From assembly GCA_947561715.1 (NCBI GenBank), contig OX387201.1:5784001-5848000 (forward strand): a DNA stretch of 64,000 nt, in the 5' to 3' direction. Numbering within the stretch: position 1 is the stretch's first letter; each line of letters opens with the position of its first letter. The stretch is from Ascidia mentula (taxonomy: Eukaryota; Chordata; Ascidiacea; Phlebobranchia; Ascidiidae). This document shows, piece by piece, positions 39,626 to 49,838 of this stretch. The notes under the pieces are model-generated. The model saw only the letters and a list, made by a program, of their open reading frames with translations, made no database searches and had not been told where the DNA came from. The position numbers were made by a program, and so were the translations under genes.

Positions 39626-42332
39626 TCACTCAACCACTTTCGTCCCACAGGGTGGTGCTGTGTTATAAGGGTGGTTGCAGGTTCCAACCGCGGGATCAAA
39701 CACAGTACCTATAATATACATGTTATATATATGTGGCATGCGAAAGGCAAAAGTCATGTAAAATGTTACACCTTCAGCGCAATCTTTTCGCCATATATTT
39801 CCGAATGAACACTGGTAGAACTTCGCACAATCAGTTGGGTCTGGTAAGTAGGAATGCTCCTCATCCATCTTGCAATAATTGGGGTCGACAATTGGGTCTT
39901 TCGGGCAGGGCTCGGTTTCGCTCATGCAAAAACATTTATCCATGCTCCGGTCCCAGCAAGAACGTGTCAGGTTACACTGTGAAACTTATAGTAGTAAAAA
40001 CTCTGTGCAAAACCGCCAATTTACTTCACATTTTTGCTAACGTACGTCGTGTTCATTGGTGTAGCCATTGGGAGGAGGTCCAGCAATTAAAGATGTTGGG
40101 CAAAAACCTGTAACAAATTTAAAATATGATTAGTAAGCCAAATTGTGCCTTTTCTCTGTATCTGGGCGTTTTTATCGTTTTGTGAATTTGTGACTAGTCA
40201 CCTAAAGTAACTTCTTCTTCAAGAAATTCCAGTAGTTCGTTCGGCGACGAAGGTTTATCGGTAAGAAAAATCGTTCCTCCGGTTTTATTGGCAAGCATGT
40301 AGTATGCATTTTCACCAGACACTGAAAACATGTAAAAAAGTTAATGCCGGTTGTCTACATAAAAACCTTGACTGTGTTACACCTGATGCACTTCGCCTCC
40401 TCCTTTTTTCTGTTTGTCCAGTTCTTCCGTCGATGGCTCTGTAATATTCTGGCGGGTCTTCGCATTTACCGCAACATCTTGTTAGTATGGGAATAAAGCT
40501 ACATCCTACAAAGGGTATGATATGTTACTACATTAGTAATACAAGCCAATTTGGCACCTTCCCTATTATCATGTTTTTGATTTTTAGTAATTGCACATTT
40601 TAGTCTATTTTTTAAACGTGTGTTTGCTAACAATTCATATTTTTGTCCTTCAGTAAAAATAAGTTTATTTTGACACTGGCAGGACTAATAAATTATTAGA
40701 CAAAAATCGTGCCACAATTTAAGCAAACCTTTCTTCGTATATTTTTGTCTGACAGATTCCGCCATGTATTCGTCTTTTGCAAGAGCATCTGTGTAGAAAA
40801 AAATCTTGCAAGCCCCGGCATCATCTGGTATTGCGTCAATGGCGTTCTGGTAAAATTAATTCCTGCTTTGTTTTTGTTCTGTGTTAATCTTTGAATTGTT
40901 GTTAATTGTTTTCATGAAAATACCTCAAGCCCTGTAAAAGCGTATTCTGGACAATCATAACCACCATGAGCTATTAAACCACCAATGGCGTTTATTATAA
41001 CCTCAACATTAGTGGTAGGGCCAATAACAGGGCCATTTTGAGACACTGTAAACAAGATTAGTTGATTGTTGAATTATTCACGGATACCAAGACTATGGAC
41101 TTAAAATCCATACATGGGTCATTAAAAGATGTCATTAACCAGCCCCCTGTTGGAAGTGTGGCACAATCCTTGCCCAGACCGTTGACGCATTTCCTTATCC
41201 ATTCCTTGACCCCTTCAATCTCATTGGCCATCGAACCAGTATTGTCAACTACGAAGCCAAGATACGTGACAGCTGCATAAAAATACAGGTTGCAAGGTTA
41301 AACTTTTGATTTTAGCTTTTTTAGCAACATGTATTAAGTAACTATAAGAACTCGCGAAGAAGGGTATTCATTTACTAAGTTTAAATCAAACATCTGCGAA
41401 ATATTACTTGAAACAACAGTTGTTGTAGATGTGACCGTTGAAGATTGGCCAGGTGTCAAGTCGGTGGTTGAAGGTGGAGGACTGACGGTTGTCGTGCTTA
41501 CCGGAACACATGGAAAATTTTGTTTAAAGTCACAATAGTCGATATTTGGGTTAAAATTCTGACCAGGAGGACATGTTGTCTCCTCCAGACGAACTGTTGA
41601 CAAAAAAAATTGAATAGTGAACATGCTCAACGAAAAACTAAAATCATCATCATTCTGCATTAGTAGCGTTTAAACGTGAATATTAAACACGGTTTATCAT
41701 ACCTCCGAAGCATTTATAAAAAATATCGCATGTCCCTGGTTTGGCGATTGGAGGTGGTTGCGAATTTGATCCGTCATTATTCCTGCAATAATCGACCAGA
41801 TGCGGAGCTGCAAAAAAAAGTAACAGTGATAACTGAACAAAACAATAACCTATTTTCACGCAGAGTCACGGATACTTACGAACACCAGCCAAATTCTGAC
41901 ATGGATAAACGCGGATAGCATAGTTGCACATACCAATGGTGGAGTCAAAAGCCATACCATCTCCACACTGATGAACATATAGCTTCCCTAAACAAACATA
42001 GGAATAAACATATTTCTGAAACAACACATTATCAAGAAAGTGTTTATACCGTGAGAACATTGGTAATATTGTTTACAATCCCCTTCTTTTTTAAACAGCC
42101 CAGTAGAAATTGGATTGGATTGTTCGTCCATGCACTCTGGGTCTGAAAACGTAGTTTGCGTTAATAAAGTTTGCAAAAACTATCATTCGTAGATAAAATA
42201 TATGTTACTGCAATTAACTACAAAGGTTTTGCAAACCCGCCTAAATAACTATGAAGGATTAAGCTAATCTTTACCTGAACACAAACATTGACCGACGAAC
42301 AAACCGACCAATATCAGGAAAGTCGTTTTCAT
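39626..42332 (-). CDS. Secreted VWA plus CBM14 chitin-binding mosaic protein, gene A
   Basis: A signal peptide (MKTTFLILVGLFVGQCLCS, exon 42275-42332) is followed by CBM14 domains, each split over two exons: 42050-42142 with 41880-41990 (DPECMDEQ..., CGDGMAFDSTIGMCNY), then 41700-41812 with 41480-41595 (YCRNNDGSN, CPPGQNFNPNIDYCDF). A Thr/Ser/Pro linker leads to a VWA domain at 40200-41272 (VVDNTGSMANEI, PTGGWLMTSFNDP, GGYDCPEYAF, FYTDALAKDEYM), then CPTSLIAGPPPNGY and a C-terminal CBM14 (39626-39960). The MIDAS motif is DxTGS, with TDA as the later acidic loop, as in hemicentins. A polybasic EKRRRRSAS lies inside the VWA. CBM14 binds chitin in other proteins; here chitin binding in mucus or matrix is inferred. 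Exon edges are partly approximate. Confidence 0.85.
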
Positions 42333-43760
42333 TTTCTGAAATATGCAACAACTTCAAAAACATGGATGTGGTTTACTCTGAACTGGTCATTAGCATTTTA
42401 TACAAGATGATCGGGCTGTAAATTCAGCAACTTTCGCTTTCTCGGTGCAGTGTGCTGTGTGCTTGAGCCATGCTTTGCTTTGTTCAAACAATTTTATTTC
42501 TTGCTAAACGTTCGAATGGGTTGACAATTTTTCTCGTTCTGGATTGTTTCTGTTGGCTTGACAAGTCGTTAATCTATTTATTTGGGGGCCACGGCCCGCC
42601 TAATTGGTCAATTGATTACAATTTAAAGTTTGTTTGACGACCTTAACGAGTTGAACAACATCAGTCCGTAGGAATCATTGTAATCAAAGAAGCTTTTATG
42701 AGTGGAAAATTCTTGTGGTAAAATATTTCTATCGTAAAAATAATCGTTAAACCGTGTTTGTGTGTTTGTTGTATTCCAGAAAGGAAGAAGCCACTGCTGG
42801 AACGTTTCAACGCATAAAACTTCGACTTTTCTCGCAATAGCATTTTCGTGCATAAATCCAACGACGTATTCACTTTTCCAGGCTTCGTTCTCGAAATGTG
42901 ATTCGAGCATAAACAGAATGTTCAATTTACTGGAAATATTCGCATTTATTCGTACGAATCCAAAATACCATTTCAGAGCTCAAACTTTTGACCTTGGACC
43001 GTATTGCTCCACGATAAACTCTGTCAAAGGTTGTTAAAAAGTGATGAGATACGTTACCACTTGCTGTTGCAAAATTTTTGCAAATTTCATGCAAAAGTTA
43101 CCATAAGGTCATTGAGAAAAACGTCCAAGTCGATAAAATACGTGCTTTTTTACATGGACGTAGAGTGCGCAGTGTTGACAAACTGGTGCAGAACTCTTTA
43201 AAACGCAACACGTACAAAGTAAACAGGCCAGAGACATCCAGTGTCAACATACCTTCGGTGTTTGTATACACCACACGAGCATGTGATTGAACCATGGTAT
43301 AATTAACTCTCAACAGCTGACAAATAAAATTGCTGACCGTTAGTTTTAGCCATGGTCCTCATGACAGCCTTCCAAATTAAATTCATGCGTGATCCAAACA
43401 CATTCACACCTACAACTTCTTGAATTAATTTATTCAATATAATGATTTTTTTATGTTGACAGCCAGTTATCGCTGAGTCGTCGTCGTCGAACAGCTCATA
43501 TGTTGTTGTTTTGTTTTGTTTTTAACTTTGCATCCCCCCGAACCTTCCGATACTAACGCACAACTTATTTGTGAAGTGGAATAATGAAGACTGGAGAAAA
43601 CCAAAACAAGCCTGTCAACACATTTTGTTCTTCTTTTCAATTTTATTTCGTCAATTAACTGAACGCAAGTTTTGCTTTCACATAATTTCAAATTGCTTGT
43701 CAAAAAAACAAATTAAGTTAGTTGTTTGATGGACTATGATATAATGCGTCTCCACATATC
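42333..43760. other. Intergenic region between genes A and B
   Basis: Contains the gene A promoter and the gene B 3' flank. A 100-codon open frame on the minus strand (42623-42925) has no family I recognise and no repeat support, so it is not called as a gene. Nothing else is evident. Confidence 0.4.
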
Positions 43761-46700
43761 TCACTCAACCACTTTCGTCCCACAGGGTGGTGCTGTGTCA
43801 TAAGGGTGGTTGCAGGTTCCAACCGCGGGATCAAACACAGTACCTATAATATACATGTTATATATATGTGGCATGCGAAAGGCAAAAGTCATGTAAAATG
43901 TTACACCTTCAGCGCAATCTTTTCGCCATATATTTCCGAATGAACACTGGTAAAACTTCGCACAATCAGTTGGGTCTGGTAAGTAGGAATGCTCCTCGTC
44001 CATCTTGCAGTTGGGAGCAATTGGGTCTTTCGGGCATGGCTCGGTTTCGCTCATGCAAAAGCATTTATCCATGCTCCGGTCCCAGCAAGAACGTGTCAGG
44101 TTACACTGTGAAACTTATAGTAGTAAAAAACTGCATGCAAAATCATTAACTCACGCCTGTGCCAACTTACGTCGTTTTCATTGGTGTAGCCATTCGGAGG
44201 AGGTCCAGCAATCAAAGTTGTTGGACAAAAACCTATGCATGAAAATATGGAAAATATTATCAGTACAGTAACATGTGACTTTTCTACAGCAATGGTTCTT
44301 CCTCTTATTTTTCTAAACTTTAACTATTCACCTAAAGTAACTTCTTCTTCAAGAAATTCCAGTAGTTCGTCCGGCGACGAAGGTTTATCGGTCAGAAAAA
44401 TCGTTCCTCCGGTTTTATTGGCAAGCATGTAGTATGCATTTTCACCTGACACTGAAAACATGTAAAGAAGTTAATGACGAATTGTCTCCATTAAACCCTG
44501 ACTGTGTTACACCTGATGCGCTTCGCCTCTTCCTTTTTCCAGTGTGTCCCGCTCTTCCGTCGATGGCTCTGTAATATTCAGGCGGATCTTCGCATTCACT
44601 GCAGCATCTTGTTAGCAATGGGATAAAGCTACACCCTGCAAAGAGTACATATATGTTACTACATCAGTATAATTGATGACGTTTTTTATTACGTATAGTT
44701 TGATCTGTGTTTGTTCATATATTTTCCAATAAATCGTGTAACATAAAATATGACAACAAACCTTTCTTGCTATATTTTTGTCTGACAGCTTCCGCCATGG
44801 ATTCGTCCTTTGCAAGAGCATCCGTGTAGAAAAATATCTTGCAAGCTCCCGCATCATCTGGGATTGCGTCAACGGCTTTCTGTTAAATTTTGTTGCTTCA
44901 TGAGTTTTATTATATCGAAGGAACGAGCGTCACTTTCTTAATAAGTTTACCTCGAGTCCTGTAAATGCGTATTCTGGACAATCGCCACCACCATGAGCAC
45001 TCAAATTGTCGATGGCATTTATAATCACTTTAACGTCTGTGGTAGGGCCGATTACGGGACCATTTTGAGACACTGTAAATGCGTTTTTGTAATAATTGAA
45101 TAATCATCACTAAAAGGCATAAAATCCATACGTGGATCGTTGAAAGAAGTCATAAGCCACCCTCCTGTTGGAAGTGTAGCGCAATCTGCGTAAAGACCGT
45201 TGACGCAGTTGGTTATCCATTGCTTTACACCAACAATTTCATTGGACATCGAACCAGTATCGTCAACCACGAAGCCAAGATACGTGAGAGCTGCAAGAAA
45301 ATACCGGTGAAATTCATGTATTATTAATATTTTTTATTATTTTCCTGTTTCTTTGCGACTGAAAACAGAAAAGAATTAAGCAGGAGAATCGCGGTAACTT
45401 TTTTTTGAGGGGGGCCTGATTAGTTAACATTGGTCAAATTTGCCAGGGGAACCGCGGCTCTCCTGCATAACTGTTTTCTGTTTGTAACAGCTGTCAAGGG
45501 ATGTTAATCACGTTAGTGGCAAAAACAGTGAAAGAACATAAATTCAGAGTTGCTTGGTAAAGCGAACACTTGTCAATTTCTTTAGTAAATAAAGCTGTTT
45601 CAGTGCATGCTTACCAGCAACTGAAGCAAGAGTTGTTGTCCCAGGAACGGAAGAAGTAGTTGTGGATATAATTACAGCGTCAGTGGTAGTCATCGTTGTT
45701 GTCGAAGATGTTTTGGTTGTTGTCGAAGGGTTTAGAGGAATGTTTGTCGTACTGGTTAGTGGATCGGTTGGTTTCGTAGTTGCAGGTGTGACTGTGCTTG
45801 TACCTATACGGCGGCATTGTTTGTTTTCCCACTTGTTGTTAGAGAAGAAATTCAAACTCTTCAGGCAAAAATTGAGTTCGTGTTTACTCACCACTTGTGG
45901 ATTTTGGTGTTGTCGTCGTTTCTGGAGAAGGTGGTGTGGTTCCCGGTACGCAGTAAGGGGAGTTGCTTTCATAATCACAACCGCCAACATCAGGGTTAAA
46001 AACCAACCCTGGCTGGCACTTTTGTTCCCCCATTACACCTTTGAACTCAAACACGGTGGGTTGAAAAGCAAAGACAATAGAAAAAAAAACATAAAACATC
46101 CAACTTTTGCATAATTCAACCAACCGTTTGAGCAGTAATAATAAGAATCACATGTTTCCGGTACGCGCGTTGGGGGCGGTTGTGGGTCTTTTGCTGTGCC
46201 ATCTTCGTTCTTGCAATAGCCGGAAAGATTAGGATCTATAAAAAATCAGCATCGTTTAAACAAAATCGGTTTCAAGTTTAGATGCACTTACCAACACCAG
46301 CCAAATGTTCGCAGCCGTACACCTGGATAGCGTGGTTGCACACACCAAGTGAAGGGTCGAATGCCAAACCATCAGGGCACTCTGAGACAATCAGCTGCCC
46401 TGAATAGATGAAAACAACCGTATATAGTTGGCTCGATATATTATAAATTTGCAGTTATACCATCAGAACATGTGTGGTATTTATCGCATTCTCCCTCCTT
46501 TTCAAAAGGTCCTTTGGATATTGGATTGCCATACTCGTCAACACACTCTGGGTCTAAAAACGCATTTGGCGTCAAATTATTTGAAATATGGAAGACAAGT
46601 TGAGAAAAGCCGATTTAAAGTAAAATACTTCAAAAAAACACAAAATTTTAAAAATAACCATTACTTACCCAAACAAAAGCCGTGACCGACAAACAACGCT

Positions 46701-47858
46701 ATCAATTACAAGACAACATTTAAGTGTATGCTTACGAGCAACTGAAGCAAGAGTCGTTGTCCCAGGAACGGAAGAAGTAGTTGTGGATATAATTACAGCG
46801 TCAGTGGAAGTCATCGTTGTGGTCGATGATGTTTTGGTTGTTGTCGAAGGGTTTGGAGGAATGTTTGTCGTACTGGTTAGTGGATCGGTTGGTTTCGTAG
46901 TTGCAGGTGTGACTGTGCTTGTACCTATACGGCGGCATTGTTTGTTTTACCACTTGTTCCTTGGAGAAGAAATGCAAACTCTTCAGGCAAAAATTGAGTT
47001 CGTGTTTACTCACCACTTGTGGATTTTGGTGTTGTCGTCGTTCCTGAAGGTGGTGTGGTTCCCGGTACGCAGTAAGGGGAGTTGCTTTCATAATCACAAC
47101 TGCCAACATCAGGGTTAAAAACCAACCCTGGCTGGCACTTTTGTTCCCCCATTACGCCTATGAAGTCAAACACGGTGGGTTGAAAAGCAAAGACAATAGA
47201 AAAAAAACATAAAACATCCAACTTTGTTGGCTAAACGATAAACTTTTGCATAATTCAACCAACCGTTTGAGCAGTAATAATAAGAATCACATGTTTCCGG
47301 TACGCGCGTAGGGGGCGGTTGTGGGTCTTTTGCTGTGCCATCTTCGTTCTTGCAATAGCCGGAAAGATTAGGATCTATAAACATCAGCATCGTTTAAACA
47401 AAATCGGTTTCAAGTTTACATGCACTTACCAACACCAGCCAAATGTTCACAGCCGTACACCTGAATAGCGTGGTTACACACACCAAGTGAAGGGTCGAAT
47501 GCCAAACCGTCAGGGCACTCCGAAACAATCAGCTGCCCTGAACAGATAAAAACATAACTGTATATTTTTGGCTCGATATATTATAAAGTTGCAGTTACCA
47601 TTAGAACATGTGTGGTATTTTTCGCAGTCTCCCTCCTTTTCAAAAGGTCCTCTGGACATCGGATCGCCATACTCGTCAACACACTCTGGGTCTAAAAACG
47701 CATTTGTCAAAGCATTCGAAATATGGAAGACAAGTTGAGAAAAGCCGATACAAAGTAAAATACTTCAAAATAAACACAAAATTTAAATAAGACCGTTACT
47801 TACCCGAACAAAAGCCGTGACCGACAAACAACGCTATCAACAACAAGACAACATTCAT
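43761..47858 (-). CDS. Secreted VWA plus CBM14 mosaic protein, gene B (with duplicated CBM14 cassette)
   Basis: The start is at 47858 (MNVVLLLIALFVGHGFCS, a signal peptide). The first cassette has CBM14 exons near 47605-47695, 47430-47540, 47265-47376 and 47040-47155, and a Thr-rich linker at 46745-46925. A second, nearly identical cassette follows at 46552-45620. Then come the VWA (45285-44395: VVDDTGSMSNEI, PTGGWLMTSFNDP, GGGDCPEYAF), CPTTLIAGPPPNGY, and a C-terminal CBM14 (43761-44105) almost identical to that of gene A. The polybasic site reads GKRKRRSAS. All cassette exons are phase 1 at both ends, so the doubled set still reads in frame. A dead copy of the signal exon sits between the cassettes (about 46680-46725). 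The alternative, two separate genes, would leave the second without a start codon. Confidence 0.8.
45361..45483. repeat. Imperfect inverted repeat in a gene B intron
   Basis: Left arm 45361-45395 (AAACAGAAAA, GCAGGAGA, CGCGGT) and right arm 45451-45483 (ACCGCG, TCTCCTGC, TTTTCTGTTT) pair in three blocks around a loop of about 55 nt. Fold-back or MITE-like; no clear target duplication. It lies between the linker and VWA exons. Confidence 0.6.
45609..47850. repeat. Tandem duplication of about 1.12 kb inside gene B
   Basis: 45609-46725 and 46730-47850 are two highly similar copies of signal-exon remnant, four CBM14 exons and a Thr-rich linker, including their introns. The junction near 46730 joins the linker donor of the upstream copy to the back half of a signal exon, whose start codon region is altered so that no signal peptide can be made there. 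High intron similarity implies a recent event or gene conversion. Confidence 0.85.
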
Positions 47859-49838
47859 TTTTTTCGAGATATGAAGAACAGCCGAAGGGCCAACTACTTA
47901 TATACACACGCATGTTGAAACTGTGTAAATTCCCACCAACGGTTTTTTCTACAGTTGTTTTACTTCCTGGCGTCATATTTGCCTCAAGCTCAAGAGGCGA
48001 TTCCTAGGAACTGATGTTTGGACAAGATTCGAACAAAGAATTTATTGGTTGACTTTAGATAGGGTCTCGTTTCATTAAAGTGTGCAATGTGTTGCTTATC
48101 AAACCACGGGGGGCGCGTAGGCAGGTGTGTCATTCATTTTTAACGTACAGTATACAATGTGCCATATGAATACTGCCGCGCACTGTACGTTAAAAATGAA
48201 TTGTAGTAACCGCTATTATTTTTGCATTGAAATTGCTGTGGACTATAAGAAAATCGGCCACATCAACTGAAAAGAACAAAGAATGTCTTTGAATTTCTAA
48301 GAAATTCAATATCTTGAACTTTCACGAACAGAAACAAACATCTGTGAGAAATATACCAACTGCAATTTTTCAGGTACTTCCGAACCAGTTTCCGTGTACT
48401 TTAGTAGTCTTTTATCAGCTATATATTTAAGGAGGCACTTTCCGTTCGCCTATTTAATCGATGAAATAGAATTATAAAGTTTGAATAAATATCTCTAATG
48501 GCTAGAACAACATCGAAGCCGTTAATAAAACGTGGAAATATATTGCATTTAAAAAGAAGTGCGGTGAAAATGCCCCCGACTCTCAAATATTTGGTTAGTG
48601 TTCCCAGCGGTACGGAATTTTTCTCTATACCATATTGCGAAATTGTAAACAGCGGCGCCAAACTGTTGAATTCATTAACTAGGACGAAGTCATTTCAGTT
48701 GCTACATTCCAAACTAAGTTCAAAAAGCGTCTATCTAAACAATCAACGTCACTAGCAACAAAAGTAGATGGAAAATAGATTTGTTATATGTTTTGTTCAG
48801 AATTAAAAAAAATTACAACACAGAAACACTTAAAAACCTTACTAACACATTAAACACGGTTTTACTCAGGGAATTACTCCAACTATTATCTCCATTTTAA
48901 ACAAGATTATAATGACCAGCGACTGTCTGTAAACGGATGTTCGACTTGGAGGATAACTACCTTATATCCTTATATTATTATACCGAACATTTAAGAATTT
49001 CCAGCAAGGATTTGCACAGATGACTCATTCAAAGCGCGCCCACAAAAAGTGCCAACAAGGCGGATTCACAGGTTGCTTTAACAAACGCGATTGCGGTCGT
49101 GATAATATTACAGATGCGTGGTTGACAAAGACTTATTTTCTTCCATACATTAGAGATTACTCTCATCCTGGAGTCGTTGGTTTATCATAAAAACCTTCAT
49201 GGATTTAATAGGGTTTCGGGCAGCAACGGACGTAAGTAAATATTTAAAGTGTTTTCAGTACGACGTTTTAACTAATTTGGCATTGATGAACTTGATTGCG
49301 TATACAGTATTTTTAAACCTATGTACCAAGCACTATGCTGGAAAAACAAGCCCGCAAGATATTAAACCGTGGGCTCAAACACACATGGTCGGCCTTTGTA
49401 GTTGTATTGACAGGAATATCTGTTGTTGCAACCCACAGAAAAATAAAGTTCAAAGACCGCTTCCAACAAACACGTAAGATTTATGATTTTATTATCCCAG
49501 ACGTGCGGTTTCGGTCAACTTTGAGTGTTTGATCTGGGACAAGGTTTGACAAGGTACTCGACCTTTGAACAGCATTCAGCACCTTAGCACGCTTTCAACT
49601 CGTTGAAGTGGTGACACACAGTTGAAAAATGCTGTGTTTTTATATATGTATTGCTTTATTCGCGAAGATTTGATTTTGGAGTTCAGACTAACAGTGCAAA
49701 TAGTACACATTTTCAATTATGTCAAAAGGGAAAATACAGTACAAATATAACACATTTTGCTTTGAATATTACGATGAAAAATTACGAAAAATTAGTTTGC
49801 TGTTTTTACTCATTAATTTTTCAGATTACTGATGAAAC
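47859..49838. other. Intergenic region between genes B and C
   Basis: Holds the gene B promoter, a short hairpin (48133-48200) and the 3' flank of gene C. About 48380-48540 and 49530-49838 match 53990-54150 and 54150-54452 upstream of gene D's end. The roughly 960 bases between (about 48545-49530) are absent there, so one copy has gained or the other lost this piece. Open frames inside it are short and unrecognised. Confidence 0.5.
48133..48200. repeat. Hairpin with perfect 19-bp arms
   Basis: TTCATTTTTAACGTACAGT at 48133-48151 is exactly complementary to 48182-48200, with a 30-nt loop. It lies about 280 bases upstream of the gene B start. It may be a small MITE end-to-end remnant or a transcribed hairpin. 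Confidence 0.85.

Noticed and set aside
42623-42925. 100-codon minus-strand open frame between genes A and B
   Set aside because: No recognised family, no splice context and no duplicate in the other gene units; chance or transposon debris is as likely.
45662-46114. 150-codon plus-strand open frame, Val/Asp-rich
   Set aside because: It is antisense to the Thr-rich linker and CBM14 exons of gene B; low complexity on one strand produces the long frame on the other. The same shadow occurs at 46783-47118.
46680-46730. A separate gene starting between the two cassettes of gene B
   Set aside because: The signal-exon copy here has lost its start codon context and reads into a stop, so an independent secreted product is not supported.
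48498-49477. Two open frames (85 and 92 codons) in the segment unique to the gene C flank
   Set aside because: No start context, splice signals or recognisable domain; kept only as part of an unexplained inserted or deleted segment.
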